Shown: positions 8,337-17,649, numbered from the stretch's first letter. The stretch is 64,000 nucleotides of DNA from Bryobacteraceae bacterium (GCA_026129905.1 JAHCHE010000004.1:124001-188000); one strand, 5' to 3'. Translations and numbers: made by a program. Notes: generated by a model not told the origin, from the letters alone.

Positions 8337-8840
8337 TCACGTCTTTCCCGCAAACGCCGACTTGCCCTCCGCCAGCTCCTCGAGCGTCTCCTGCTTGTAC
8401 CGTTCCTCGGCGACCTTTTTCGGAACCAGGCCCAGCGCCAGCGCCACGCCATAGAGAATCGCCTCGGGCCGCGGAGGACAGCCCGGCACGTAATAGTCGA
8501 CGGGTATCACTTTGTCGGCGCCGCCCATCACGCTGTACGTGTCGAACCAGCAACCCCCGCCCGTGGCGCAAGAGCCGATAGCGAACGTGAGCTTCGGATT
8601 CGGCACGGCTTCCACCAGCCGCTTCAGCGCCGGGGCCACCTGGCGCGTTACGGGACCGCACACCAGCAGAACATCCGCGTGCCGCGGAGAAGCCACCAGC
8701 TTGATCCCGAAGCGCTCGGCGTCGTAGTACGGCGTAAGGACGTTGATGACCTCGATGTCGCAGCCGTTGCACGCGCCGACGTTGGCGTGGTAGACCCACA
8801 GCGCTTTAGCGAAGGCCTTTTTGCAGAGAGCTTCCAACAC
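8337..8840 (-). CDS. hyfI: Group 4 [NiFe] hydrogenase small subunit (HyfI/HycG/NuoB-like)
   Basis: A 167-residue iron-sulfur protein starting at GTG 8840 with SD GGAGGCG. The four cysteines of the proximal [4Fe-4S] cluster are present: C24 and C27 in ACNGCDIE, C91 in GSCATGGGCW and C121 in VPGCPPRPEA. The short single-cluster layout is that of HycG, EchC and NuoB, not of group 1 small subunits. It passes electrons between the polyferredoxin and the NiFe site in the large subunit on the cytoplasmic face of the membrane arm. It is the last structural gene of the operon, preceded by a membrane subunit. Confidence 0.93.
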   Translation of the reverse strand: MLEALCKKAFAKALWVYHANVGACNGCDIEVINVLTPYYDAERFGIKLVASPRHADVLLVCGPVTRQVAPALKRLVEAVPNPKLTFAIGSCATGGGCWFDTYSVMGGADKVIPVDYYVPGCPPRPEAILYGVALALGLVPKKVAEERYKQETLEELAEGKSAFAGKT

Positions 8841-8868
8841 GGTTACGCCTCCCTACCCGTTCCACGAA

Positions 8869-10383
8869 TCACCTGCCCAAGGTCGCCACAACCACGGCGG
8901 CGCGATCCAGCAGTGGAAACGCGGCCTGCGGGTACACGCCCAGCAGCAGGCACAGCGCTCCCAACACCGCCATCGGCATCCACATGACAGGGGGCGCTTC
9001 CCGCGCCGCCGCCTCGGAAACCGCGGGCGCGCGCGCCTCGCCCCAAAACACCCGGAAACCCGCCCGGACCATGACGAACATGGTCAGGATGCTGACCGCG
9101 ATGGCGACGATGGCCGCCCACCACAGCCCCGCCTTTGCCAGCGCGAGGTAGATGGTCAGCTTGCTCCAGAAGCCGTTCAGCGGCGGGAACCCGGCGATGG
9201 CCAGCGCGCCGAGGAGAAAGCAGCCGCTGGTGATCGGCATGCGATGCCTCAGCCCGCCGAGTTCGGAAATCCGCCGCGCGCCGGTAGAGTGTATTACGGC
9301 GCCCACGCACAGGAACAATAGCGATTTGTATATCGCGTGGTTCACCAGATGAAAGAGCCCGCCGTAACACCCCAGGTACGTGCCCAGGCCGACTCCCGCA
9401 AGCACGTATCCCATCTGGCTGACCGACGAATAGGCCAGCAGCCGCTTCAGATCGTTCTGCGGCAGCGCCATCAGGATTCCCAGCAGCATGGTGAACGCGC
9501 CCAGCGCCACCAGGAAAACAGCCACCTGAGGCCACGAGGGATAGAAAATGCTCACCGTGCGCGCCAGCGCATAAAGAGCCATTTTGATCATCACGCCCGA
9601 CAACAGCACGCTGATCGGCGTGGGCGCCTCCGCGTGCGCGTCCGGCAGCCAGGGATGAAACGGCGCAATGCCGGCCTTGGTCCCGAACCCGATCACCAGG
9701 AACGCGATCGCCAGAGCCGCCGTGCCGCCCGGCATGAAGCGAACCACCGTCCTCACCTCACTGATCAGGAGCGCGTTGCCGCCGCTGAGTTGCCTGGTGG
9801 CCGCGGCGGCGGCGTAGATCAGTACGCACCCGAACAACGCGAAGGTAATCCCGATGGTTAGAAGCATCAGATATTTGTATCCTGCCTCGAGCGCCCGGCG
9901 ATCCCAGTAGAAGGCGACAAGAAGGCCCGACGTCAGGGTGGTGGCTTCAATCGCCACGTACAGCATGATCACGTTGTTTGTCACCGAGCCCCACAGCATC
10001 GTGCCGAAGAACCACAGCAGCAGGGCATAGAAGATGCGCGTCCGCCGCGTCGCGGCCTCTTTGCCCACCCGCTCCACCAGCCCTTCCAGTCGCAGATACC
10101 GTACCGAGTACACCGACGCCAGCAGCGCGACAAGGCCGATCACGAGCACCAGGAGCGCGCTCAAGGCGTCGACCCGCAGTTCGTCGTTCCAAGCGGTTAG
10201 CGTTACCCCACCGGCGGCCTTGATCGCCATCCAGACGCCCATGCCGGTGACCAGCGCGGCCACCACGATCGGCAGGCCCTGCTGGGCCCGGCGATCCATC
10301 CCTTTCCACAACAGCACCGGCGCGCCGGCCGCCAGCGGCAACAGGAACGTTATGGCGGGTATCATCGATATCTCAGTCGCCAT
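8869..10383 (-). CDS. hyfF: Antiporter-type membrane subunit of hydrogenase (HyfF/NuoN-like)
   Basis: A 504-residue polytopic protein with about 14 hydrophobic helices and the proton_antipo_M signature. Recognisable pieces are MLYVAIEATTLTSGLLVAFY, FLVIGFGTKAGIAPFHPWLP and SVSQMGYVLAGVG, containing the conserved Glu and Lys residues used for ion translocation. SD GGAGGCAACG precedes the ATG at 10383. E. coli HyfF is of similar length. It probably contributes a proton or sodium channel to the membrane arm, driven by electron flow to or from the NiFe site. It is the third such subunit in the operon. Which ion it moves cannot be read from sequence. Confidence 0.88.
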   Translation of the reverse strand: MATEISMIPAITFLLPLAAGAPVLLWKGMDRRAQQGLPIVVAALVTGMGVWMAIKAAGGVTLTAWNDELRVDALSALLVLVIGLVALLASVYSVRYLRLEGLVERVGKEAATRRTRIFYALLLWFFGTMLWGSVTNNVIMLYVAIEATTLTSGLLVAFYWDRRALEAGYKYLMLLTIGITFALFGCVLIYAAAAATRQLSGGNALLISEVRTVVRFMPGGTAALAIAFLVIGFGTKAGIAPFHPWLPDAHAEAPTPISVLLSGVMIKMALYALARTVSIFYPSWPQVAVFLVALGAFTMLLGILMALPQNDLKRLLAYSSVSQMGYVLAGVGLGTYLGCYGGLFHLVNHAIYKSLLFLCVGAVIHSTGARRISELGGLRHRMPITSGCFLLGALAIAGFPPLNGFWSKLTIYLALAKAGLWWAAIVAIAVSILTMFVMVRAGFRVFWGEARAPAVSEAAAREAPPVMWMPMAVLGALCLLLGVYPQAAFPLLDRAAVVVATLGR

Positions 10384-10428
10384 CGTTGCCTCCGATCGTT
10401 CTCCGCCGCATCGATTGCTCGCCTTCGG

Positions 10429-11112
10429 TCACTGTCGAAGCTCCCGCAACTGGAACGTGTCCGTGGTACCGAACTCTCGCCGGACCCCGCCGATCACGTA
10501 CAGCAGGAGAAACACCGTTACCACAACCTCCGTTGCCACGCCGAACATGGCGGTTTCCGGCAGCTCAGGCGCCAGGCTTACCAGGCTCAGGTGCACGCCG
10601 TTCTCCAGCAGGCACAGTCCGATGACCGCCTTGATCGCGTCCCGCCGCGTCAGTACCGCGTACAGGCCAAGGGCGAACACGGTAGAAGCCACGGCCAGGT
10701 TGGTGCGGAAAACCTCGTGCTCCGCCATTCCGGTCAGCCCGAGCAGGGGGGCCTGACCGTGGGTCAGGCGAAAGAATCCCAGCATCAGCAGGCACGCGAC
10801 GATCACCGAGGCGCCCAGCCCCATCACCGGTTTCAGTTCGCGGTCGGCGGCGCCCCGCATGGCCCGAAACAGGAACCAGGGTGTGAGAACGGCCTTGGTA
10901 ACCAACGCCGTGCCCGCCCACCAGTAAAGCGCCGGGTTCACCGCGGCAAACGCCGCCAGGAGAGCGACGATCAGCAGCGCCTGGCAGACGTAGGCGGCCA
11001 CCGACAACCGGAGCCGCCGCATCTCCACCGCTGCCACCGACGTGATCACCAGCAGCAGACTCAGGGTCTCGATCGGGTTCGCGTTGAACGCCGCGGGATC
11101 GGCTTGGGTCAC
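10429..11112 (-). CDS. hyfE: Hydrogenase-4 component E-like membrane protein
   Basis: The 227-residue product has about seven hydrophobic helices and the HyfE/NuoK-like end (AVIGLCLLENGVHLSLVSLA). The GTG start at 11112 is chosen because GGAAGGAGG lies six bases upstream and the coding sequence overlaps the polyferredoxin stop by four bases (GTGA). The longer frame to 11235 would be buried inside that gene. HyfE resembles a fused NuoK-type unit of the membrane arm and helps couple redox chemistry to ion transport. Position between HyfH-like and HyfF-like genes matches group 4 hydrogenase clusters. Confidence 0.85.
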   Translation of the reverse strand: MTQADPAAFNANPIETLSLLLVITSVAAVEMRRLRLSVAAYVCQALLIVALLAAFAAVNPALYWWAGTALVTKAVLTPWFLFRAMRGAADRELKPVMGLGASVIVACLLMLGFFRLTHGQAPLLGLTGMAEHEVFRTNLAVASTVFALGLYAVLTRRDAIKAVIGLCLLENGVHLSLVSLAPELPETAMFGVATEVVVTVFLLLYVIGGVRREFGTTDTFQLRELRQ

Positions 11113-11561
11113 GCTCGCCCTCCTTCCAGACCGTGCCGGAAACCGGTCGTCATCATTTTGTCGAGCGGCGTGGGAGGAGGGAAACACCGGCCGCACCGCT
11201 GGCACGGTCCCATGAAGACCTCCAGCCGCATGCACAGGTCCCGGGCATCGTCGGTGGCCGTCTCAAACTGGCCGCTCAGGCGGATGGCGCCCTCCGGGCA
11301 GACTTCTTCGCACCGGGCGCAGTACGTGCACCGCCCCCAGAAAAACTCCAGCAGGCGGTAGTGTTGCTCCCGGTCGGAAACGACAATTACGCCGGCCTCG
11401 CAGACGTTCGCGCAGCCGCCGCAGCCGAAGCACAGATCCGGGTCCACCGTAACCTTACCCCGGAAGCCCGGCTTCGGATCGTTCGGGGCAAACGGGTAGC
11501 CAAGCGTCACGCGCCCCGCCTTCAGGCAAATCAGCGCTTCGCGGACCTTGCTCACCAACAC
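11109..11561 (-). CDS. hyfH: Polyferredoxin subunit of hydrogenase (HyfH/HycF/NuoI-like) with an extra C-terminal cysteine motif
   Basis: A 150-residue protein with two classical [4Fe-4S] motifs: CFGCGGCANVCEAG near residues 44-57 and CTYCARCEEVCPEGA near 78-92. They bridge electrons from a donor to the small subunit. An additional CQRCGRC segment near residue 119 follows; it lacks the fourth cysteine of a standard motif in line and may bind a further cluster with C110 or be a zinc-like site. It overlaps hyfE by four bases. HycF and HyfH are of similar size. The extra motif is visible; its ligand is inference. Confidence 0.88.
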   Translation of the reverse strand: MLVSKVREALICLKAGRVTLGYPFAPNDPKPGFRGKVTVDPDLCFGCGGCANVCEAGVIVVSDREQHYRLLEFFWGRCTYCARCEEVCPEGAIRLSGQFETATDDARDLCMRLEVFMGPCQRCGRCFPPPTPLDKMMTTGFRHGLEGGRA

Positions 11562-11570
11562 GGCAGTCTC

Positions 11571-12476
11571 CTACCTCCCGATCACCGCAAACGCCAGCGC
11601 CGAGACCGACGCGAGTCCCACGCGCATGAAGTAGCCCATCGCCTGGTCGATGCGCAACCGGGGATTCACGACGTCGATCAAGGCGACCAGCAGAAGAACC
11701 CCCAATACCTTGAGCCCGCTGGCCAGGAGATCGACAACCGGGATGCCCAGGCGCGGCCACGGCAGGAACACCTCCACCAACAGGAAAGCGAGTACAAGCT
11801 GCTTCGCCCACAATGCCCATCGGAACAGCGCCAGCCGCGGCCCGCTTTGCTCCACCAGCGGACCGCCCATCAGTTCCTGATCGGCTTCCGCAATGTCGAA
11901 CGGCAGCTTCCCGGATTGCGCCTGCAGCGCCAGGAAAAAGGCCAGGCCCGCGATCGACATGCTCACGCTGGGCCCGTTTTGCGCCTGGAAGTCCACCATG
12001 CCGCCCAAGGCCAGCGTGCCCGCCTTCAACGCGCCCACCGCAAGCGAGACCGCCAGCGCCGGCTCCACCGACAGCGCCATCATCATTTCCCGGGAGCTGC
12101 CCACCGAGCCGTACGGGCTGCCACTGGTCATCCCGCTCAACATGATCAGTACCGCGCTCATGCCCGCCACATAGAGAACCACGATCATGTCCCCGGCGAA
12201 CGCCAGCGGCGCGGCGGCGCCCATCGGCGTGAGCGTCGCCAGAAGCAGAACCGAGGCGAGGGTCAGCGCCGGCAGCGCCGCGTACGCCATGCCGCCCCCG
12301 CTCCGCAGGTCTTCCTTTCCCAGCAGCTTGAGTAGATCCCAATACGGCTGCGTCACCGGCGGCCCGACGCGGGAGTGAATGGCCGCCCGCATCTTGCGCA
12401 GGAGACCCTCGTAGAGCGGCGAAAGCAGCAGCGCGATCGCCACGTTGAGCAAACACCCCAACAGAAGCCAGACCAT
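11571..12476 (-). CDS. hyfC: HyfC/HycD/NuoH-like membrane subunit of hydrogenase
   Basis: The 301-residue product is polytopic (about eight helices) and carries NuoH-family landmarks: PLYEGLLRKMRAAIHSRVGP near the N-terminus, PYWDLLKLLGKEDLR, and the loop PFDIAEADQELMGGPLVEQSG that faces the hydrogenase module. NuoH/HyfC anchors the peripheral arm and lines the coupling site. The start at 12476 overlaps the upstream stop as TGATG, a translational-coupling arrangement. A longer upstream frame to 12698 lies inside the large-subunit gene and is non-coding. Confidence 0.92.
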   Translation of the reverse strand: MVWLLLGCLLNVAIALLLSPLYEGLLRKMRAAIHSRVGPPVTQPYWDLLKLLGKEDLRSGGGMAYAALPALTLASVLLLATLTPMGAAAPLAFAGDMIVVLYVAGMSAVLIMLSGMTSGSPYGSVGSSREMMMALSVEPALAVSLAVGALKAGTLALGGMVDFQAQNGPSVSMSIAGLAFFLALQAQSGKLPFDIAEADQELMGGPLVEQSGPRLALFRWALWAKQLVLAFLLVEVFLPWPRLGIPVVDLLASGLKVLGVLLLVALIDVVNPRLRIDQAMGYFMRVGLASVSALAFAVIGR

Positions 12477-14176
12477 CACCCGCCCCCTTTCGCCCTGGCG
12501 CGGCACATCTTCAGCAGCTCGGCGCGCGAGAACACGCGAACCGCCTTCGTACGCCGGTCGATCGTTTCGACGCGCTCCGTGCACGAGAAGCACGGGTCCA
12601 GGCTCCCCAGGGTAATCGGCGTGTCCGCGATGTTCCCGTCCCGGATCGCCGCCGGAAGTGCTTGCAGGTTCGGATACGTGGGCGCCCGCACTCTCCACCG
12701 GTACGGCCGGTTGTCGCCGCCTGTTAATACGAAGTGGATCGCCTCGCCGCGCGGCGCCTCCACCACCGAGACCCCGATTTTGCCGGGTGGGATTTCATCT
12801 TTTATTTCCGCGCAAACCGGCCCATCCGGGATCGAGGACAGCCCTTCGCCGACCAGCCGGATGGACTCGGCCAATTCACCCAGCCGCACCACCACCCGCG
12901 CCCACACGTCACCCGCTTCTTCCGTGACGATCCGCGGCCGGATTTCATCGTATGCGGCGTAAGGGTGATCGATCCTCGCATCGATCGCCACGCCGGAAGC
13001 CCGGGCGGGCGGACCCACCACGCAGATGCTCCGCGCGGTTTCCTCCGACAGCGTCCCTACGCCTTGCGTCCTGGCGTGCAGAGCGCTGTCCCCGGCGACG
13101 GCCTCCCGCACGGCGACAACTTCCTTTTCCACTTCCGCCAGGACCCGCAGGAGTTCCGGCCGGACGCTGTCCGGCAGGTCGCGCCGCAAGCCGCCGACCG
13201 TATTCATGCCGTACGTCTTTCGATTTCCGCAGATCGCCTCGCACAGCCACATCACCGGCTCGCGAATGCGCCAGGTCTGCATCAAAACGGTTTCAAAGCC
13301 GAGGATGTGTCCGGCGATCCCCAGCCAGAGCAGGTGCGAATGGATCCGTTCCAGCTCCAGCATGATGGTCCGGATGTACCGCGCCCGCCGAGGCGCCTCG
13401 ATGCCGGCGGCCTTCTCCACCGCCTGGCAATAGCAGGTGGAGTGAATGAAGCCGCAGATCCCGCAGATCCGCTCGGCCAGGTGCGGAATCGCGCTGTAGG
13501 TCAATACGCTGTCGCCGAGCTTTTCAATGCCCCGGTGATTGTAGAAGAGGCGCGTATCGCAGCCGACAATCCGCTCCCCCTCCACGAAGAGCCTCCAGTA
13601 CGACGGCTCTTCGAGTACCGGGAAGAACGGGCCCATCGGAAACACGCTGGCGCCCGCCGGGGCTCCGGCCAATTTCGGTCGGGCCGCGTCGTCGGCCGGA
13701 GGACGGAAATTATACGGGAAATCCCTCCGCAGCGGGTAAAGGCCTTCCGGCCAGTCGTCCGGCAGGAGCAGGCGGCGCGGGTCGGGATGGCCTTCCGCAC
13801 GCACGCCCACCGCGTCCTGGAATTCGCGTTCCGCCCAGGCCGCCCCAGGAACCACCGGCGTGATCGAGTCGATCCGCAGGTCGTCCGCCGGAATCGGCGA
13901 CTCGACCAGGACGTACAGATGATCGCGGTCGAGCGAGAAAATATGCAGGACGCCGAAATCGCCGCTGAGGGGTCTCCTGTCGGTCCCCACCGAAATGAGA
14001 AACCGGGCGCCCAAATGGTCGACCAGCCCGCCGGTCACGGCTCGCATCGCGCTCCTGTCGACGACGAAATGCAGCGTGTCCGAGTGCGGCTGCGTAGCGC
14101 ACAAAAGAGAGCCGTTGCTTCGCTCGGCGGCCACCTGGTGAACCGCCGCGAGAGTCCGCTCATGCTCCGTTGACAT
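12476..14176 (-). CDS. hyfG: Group 4 [NiFe] hydrogenase large subunit, fused NuoC-NuoD type (HyfG/HycE-like)
   Basis: A 566-residue catalytic subunit. Residues 1 to about 160 are a NuoC-like 30-kDa domain (DWPEGLYPLRRDFPYN). The rest is NuoD/HycE-like. Both nickel-binding pairs are present: C238/C241 in AERICGICGFIHSTC and C529/C532 in SLDPCFSCTER. Complex I NuoD proteins lack these, so this is a hydrogenase. A 31-residue tail after R535 matches the peptide removed from HycE during maturation, and a matching protease gene lies upstream. The enzyme would interconvert 2H+ + 2e- and H2 on the cytoplasmic side. ATG 14176 has SD GAGGTGA. A longer N-terminal frame is non-coding. Confidence 0.95.
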   Translation of the reverse strand: MSTEHERTLAAVHQVAAERSNGSLLCATQPHSDTLHFVVDRSAMRAVTGGLVDHLGARFLISVGTDRRPLSGDFGVLHIFSLDRDHLYVLVESPIPADDLRIDSITPVVPGAAWAEREFQDAVGVRAEGHPDPRRLLLPDDWPEGLYPLRRDFPYNFRPPADDAARPKLAGAPAGASVFPMGPFFPVLEEPSYWRLFVEGERIVGCDTRLFYNHRGIEKLGDSVLTYSAIPHLAERICGICGFIHSTCYCQAVEKAAGIEAPRRARYIRTIMLELERIHSHLLWLGIAGHILGFETVLMQTWRIREPVMWLCEAICGNRKTYGMNTVGGLRRDLPDSVRPELLRVLAEVEKEVVAVREAVAGDSALHARTQGVGTLSEETARSICVVGPPARASGVAIDARIDHPYAAYDEIRPRIVTEEAGDVWARVVVRLGELAESIRLVGEGLSSIPDGPVCAEIKDEIPPGKIGVSVVEAPRGEAIHFVLTGGDNRPYRWRVRAPTYPNLQALPAAIRDGNIADTPITLGSLDPCFSCTERVETIDRRTKAVRVFSRAELLKMCRARAKGGG

Positions 14177-14186
14177 CGGGATCACC

Positions 14187-16187
14187 TCATCGCGCCAACC
14201 CCAGCGTGATCGCCGCCACGACGATGGCGCCAAGCACGATCCACAGAAGATAAATCTGCGGCGCGCCGGCGTGCGTTCTGCTGATTCCGCCGGCGGCTTT
14301 CTCGATGGCGTGCGCCGCCGGCATGTACAGCCACCGGTCGAGATCGAGCAGCCGCCGGACCTGGACCGGAAGGCGGGGAGCGGGCAGCTTCGCGGCCGGA
14401 TAGACCCCCTGGACCGCGTGCTTGAACGGCAGGTAGTAACTGCCGGCCGGGTACCGCACCGTCTCCGGCCCGTGTTCTTCGCCGCAATACCACACCGGCA
14501 CAGACCGGGTCCTGGCCTTTCCGGCCCGCTGGATGCCAAAGGCGAGCAACGCCAGAATCAGCAGGGCCGCCAAGGCTGCCAGCGGCCACCAGAACGCCAC
14601 CGGCGTCCCGTCCACTAGCGCGATGCCGTCCCACAAGCCCCCCGTGGCCACGGCGGCCGCGGGAGCCCCGTTGAGGCTTTCCAGCGCCTGCCCGATAAAC
14701 CGCAAGGCCGGCTGCGGGAACACCCCAAGCAGGACGCACAACGCCGCCAGCGCGACCTGCGGCGCAATCATCGACGCCGGAACCTCCTTCACCGCGCGGC
14801 GCTCATCCGCGCGTCCCAGATACACCGCGCCGAGCACCTTCAGAAACGACGCCAGCGTGGCGATGGAAATGAACAGAGCGATCAGCCCCAGCACGAGAAA
14901 CAGAGGCGAGCGCAGGCCCGTCAGAATGCATCCGGAGACGATCAGCCACTTGCTGGTGAAGCCGTTGAAGGGCGGCACGCCCGCGATGCTCAACGACGCA
15001 ACCGCCGTCGATCCCGCCGTGTACGGCATGGCGCCGGCCAGGCCGCCCAGTTTGTCCATGTCGCGCGTTCCCGTCCGGTACAATACCGAACCCGCCCCCA
15101 GGAACAGGCACGATTTGAAACAGGCGTGGTTCACCGCGTGTAGAAGCGCCCCAGCCAGGCTGATCGAGGCCAGCAGCGGCGCCGTCGAAAGGCAGTAGAC
15201 CCCGGCGCCCAGCCCCAGGCAGATGTAGCCGATCTGCCCGATCGTGTGAAACGCCATCAGACGCTTCGCGTCGGTTTGCCGCAGCGCCGTCAACGTGCCG
15301 GCGAAAAGCGAAGCCGTGCCCGCCAGCGCGACGATGATCCCCCACGCCGCCAGCGGCGGCGACGGAACCAGAATCCAGCAGAACAGGCGGACCAGGCCGT
15401 AGATCCCGAGCTTCACCAGCACGCCCGACAGCGTCGCGCTCATGCCGGACGGCGCCACCGGGTGCGCGTCCGGAAGCCAGTCCCCCATCGGCAGGATTCC
15501 CGCTTTCGTCGCGAATCCCAGGAAGAAGAGAAACACCACCAGGTGCGCCACCAGCGGTTGGGTGGACATCACGCGGGAGAGCGTCTCCCTGGCGGCGTCG
15601 AAGTGAAACGAACCCGAAACTCGCCACAGCAGCAGCGCCGCCGCAACCATGCACAGCGTCGCGCCGTGCGTGATGACGAAGTACTTCAGCCCTGCCCGCT
15701 GGCTCGCCGCGCTCTCCCGCTCATATGTCACCAGGAAGTACGAGGTCAACGTCATGGATTCCCAGCAAACGAGAAAGGCAACCAGGTCCGCCGAGACGAG
15801 CACTCCGTTCATGCTCGCGATGCACAGCAGCAGCGGCGGATAGAACTTCGCCACCTTGTCGCCGCGGTAGTGCTCCATGTAGCGGACTGAGTACACGGCG
15901 CTGGCCGGCGCCACCACCGCCACAATCGCCAGGAACACCGCGCTGAGTGGATCTACCCGCAGCGTGAAGCCCGCGCCGAGCTGCGGCAGCGAGACCAACG
16001 TACGCTCGGATGTTTGTCCCGCGAACGCGCCGGCCGCCGCCAGCCACGCGCTCACCGCCGACGCTCCGGCGCAGGCAGCGCTCAGCCATCCGCAAAGGCG
16101 CGGCCGGCCGGACACCGCGAGGCTCGCAAGCGAGCCCACGATCAGGATCGCCAGGCTGACCTCAACGTAGAAAACCGGATCGCCCAT
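14187..16187 (-). CDS. hyfB: Large antiporter-type membrane subunit (HyfB/NuoL-like)
   Basis: A 666-residue polytopic protein. After an N-terminal Oxidored_q1_N-type region (VDPLSAVFLAIVAVVAPASA, YSVRYMEHY), the antiporter core shows LVCWESMTLTSYFLV, ATKAGILPMGDWLPDAHPVA and AFHTIGQIGYICLGLG, with the Glu/Lys/His residues of the channel. C-terminal helices extend beyond the core, as in HyfB (672 residues in E. coli). The start at 16187 lies two bases after the upstream stop (TGACATG). It is expected at the distal part of the membrane arm, translocating protons or sodium. Confidence 0.9.
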   Translation of the reverse strand: MGDPVFYVEVSLAILIVGSLASLAVSGRPRLCGWLSAACAGASAVSAWLAAAGAFAGQTSERTLVSLPQLGAGFTLRVDPLSAVFLAIVAVVAPASAVYSVRYMEHYRGDKVAKFYPPLLLCIASMNGVLVSADLVAFLVCWESMTLTSYFLVTYERESAASQRAGLKYFVITHGATLCMVAAALLLWRVSGSFHFDAARETLSRVMSTQPLVAHLVVFLFFLGFATKAGILPMGDWLPDAHPVAPSGMSATLSGVLVKLGIYGLVRLFCWILVPSPPLAAWGIIVALAGTASLFAGTLTALRQTDAKRLMAFHTIGQIGYICLGLGAGVYCLSTAPLLASISLAGALLHAVNHACFKSCLFLGAGSVLYRTGTRDMDKLGGLAGAMPYTAGSTAVASLSIAGVPPFNGFTSKWLIVSGCILTGLRSPLFLVLGLIALFISIATLASFLKVLGAVYLGRADERRAVKEVPASMIAPQVALAALCVLLGVFPQPALRFIGQALESLNGAPAAAVATGGLWDGIALVDGTPVAFWWPLAALAALLILALLAFGIQRAGKARTRSVPVWYCGEEHGPETVRYPAGSYYLPFKHAVQGVYPAAKLPAPRLPVQVRRLLDLDRWLYMPAAHAIEKAAGGISRTHAGAPQIYLLWIVLGAIVVAAITLGLAR

Positions 16188-16188
16188 G

Positions 16189-17649
16189 TCACGTCCCCAT
16201 GAACCCCACCAAAGGTATGCCGACAATCGGGGCCGTCAGGCAACCGATCATCAGCGCCACCAGCGTCGCCTGAATGGGCCACGGCGCGGCGCTCCGTACG
16301 TCGGCGGCCGCCCGCGGCGAGCCGAGAAACACCTTCTGCGCGATGTACAGCATCCAGCCGAACGAAATCAGCGTCTCGCACAACACCAACGTCAGAATCA
16401 ACGGGCCCGCGGCCCCTTCCAGCCGCATGGCGCCCGCCAGGATCATGAACTTGCTCCAGAACGAAGCCAGCGGCGGCACCCCCGTGACGCTGAGCAGTCC
16501 GACGAAGAACGCCGTCGCGGTGAGAGGCATGGTCCGCGCCAGTCCGCCCAGCTCCGAGATCCGGCGCGTCCCTGTGACGTACGCGATCGCCCCCACGCAG
16601 AAAAACATCGTCGCCTTCCCCAGGCCGTGGCAGAGGATGTGGAGTACGCCGCCGCGATAGCCCAGCGGCGCGCCCAGCGCCCCGATGGCGATGCCCAGCA
16701 GCACATAACCCAGGTGCGCGATCGTCGAATACGCCAGCAGCCGCTTCAGATCGTCCTGCACGAAGTAAAACGACAGTGCGAGGAAAATCGTCAGCAGCGC
16801 CATGATCGCCATCAGCGTCGCAACCTGCGGCGTGATCGCCCATCCGCTGCTCACCGTCCGCGCCATCAGGTAGACCCCGGCCTTCACCATCGCCGCCGCG
16901 TGCAGATAGGCGCTCACCGGCGTGGGCGCCTCCATCGCATCCGGCAGCCACGTCTGTAAAGGAACCTGGGCCGCCTTCGCCCAGGCCGCGATCAGCAGGA
17001 AAACGAAGACCCAGGTCCTTGGTCCGTCGGGCAGTTGCGACAGCGCCGAAAACTCGAACGAGCCCGTCGACGCGAACAGAATCAGCGTCGCCACCAGCAA
17101 TAGCGCGCCGCCCGCCTGCGTCATCACCATCGCCTTGAAACCGGCGCTCAGGCTCCGCTCGTCCTGGTGGAACGAAATCAGCGCCCACGAACACACCGTG
17201 GTCAGCTCCCAGAACACCAGGAGCTGCAGGAAATTGGGCGATATCGCCACGCCCGTCATGCTGGCGATGAACAACAGCAGCCAGAAATAATACCGGCCGT
17301 ACTGCTGGCTTCCCACCGGGTGCTCACGGTTGTTCCTGGTCAGATACGACGTCGAATAGAGCACCGTCAGCAGACCCACTGGCGCTACCACCAGCAACAT
17401 CAGCAGCGCCAATGGATCGATGGTGACGCCGAACACCGGCGGCGCCGCCAGGCCGCGCAGCCACGGAAGGTCCCCGACAACAGCGTGATGAGTGGCCCCA
17501 AAAGTGGAGACCACCAGCGCGACCGCGGCCGCCGTCGTCAGGCCGGCGCTGACCACCGCCGCCGGCCGGGACCTCTCTTTCAAAAAGACGCACAGGAGCG
17601 CCCCCGCGACGGGCAGCGCCAGAATCAGCAGGGCAAGCAGGGTGTTCAT
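16189..17649 (-). CDS. Antiporter-type membrane subunit (HyfD/NuoM/MrpD-like)
   Basis: A 486-residue polytopic protein of the same ion-channel family as its two neighbours. Motifs are LLVFWELTTVCSWALISFH, AAWAKAAQVPLQTWLPDAME, APTPVSAYLHAAAMVKAGVY and STIAHLGYVLLG. The phrase PLQTWLPDAMEAPTPVSA is typical of NuoL/MrpA/MrpD proteins and differs from the hyfB and hyfF homologues here, so this is a distinct paralogue and not a recent copy. SD GGGGAGG precedes the ATG. It overlaps the protease gene by four bases (ATGA). Three antiporter-type subunits imply a long pump arm. The name HyfD versus MrpD-like cannot be decided by eye. Confidence 0.87.
   Translation of the reverse strand: MNTLLALLILALPVAGALLCVFLKERSRPAAVVSAGLTTAAAVALVVSTFGATHHAVVGDLPWLRGLAAPPVFGVTIDPLALLMLLVVAPVGLLTVLYSTSYLTRNNREHPVGSQQYGRYYFWLLLFIASMTGVAISPNFLQLLVFWELTTVCSWALISFHQDERSLSAGFKAMVMTQAGGALLLVATLILFASTGSFEFSALSQLPDGPRTWVFVFLLIAAWAKAAQVPLQTWLPDAMEAPTPVSAYLHAAAMVKAGVYLMARTVSSGWAITPQVATLMAIMALLTIFLALSFYFVQDDLKRLLAYSTIAHLGYVLLGIAIGALGAPLGYRGGVLHILCHGLGKATMFFCVGAIAYVTGTRRISELGGLARTMPLTATAFFVGLLSVTGVPPLASFWSKFMILAGAMRLEGAAGPLILTLVLCETLISFGWMLYIAQKVFLGSPRAAADVRSAAPWPIQATLVALMIGCLTAPIVGIPLVGFMGT

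Noticed and set aside
12734-14173. 479-residue plus-strand frame over the hydrogenase large subunit
   Set aside because: It mirrors the coding frame of an unmistakable NiFe subunit and shows no motif of its own.
8337-17649. Interpretation as respiratory complex I
   Set aside because: Large subunit has both nickel CxxC motifs, a maturation protease is present, and NuoE/F/G and NuoA/J/K-type genes are absent as separate units.
14187-17649. Recent tandem duplication of antiporter subunits
   Set aside because: The two adjacent proteins share only family motifs; lengths (666 and 486) and sequences differ strongly, so they are ancient paralogues.
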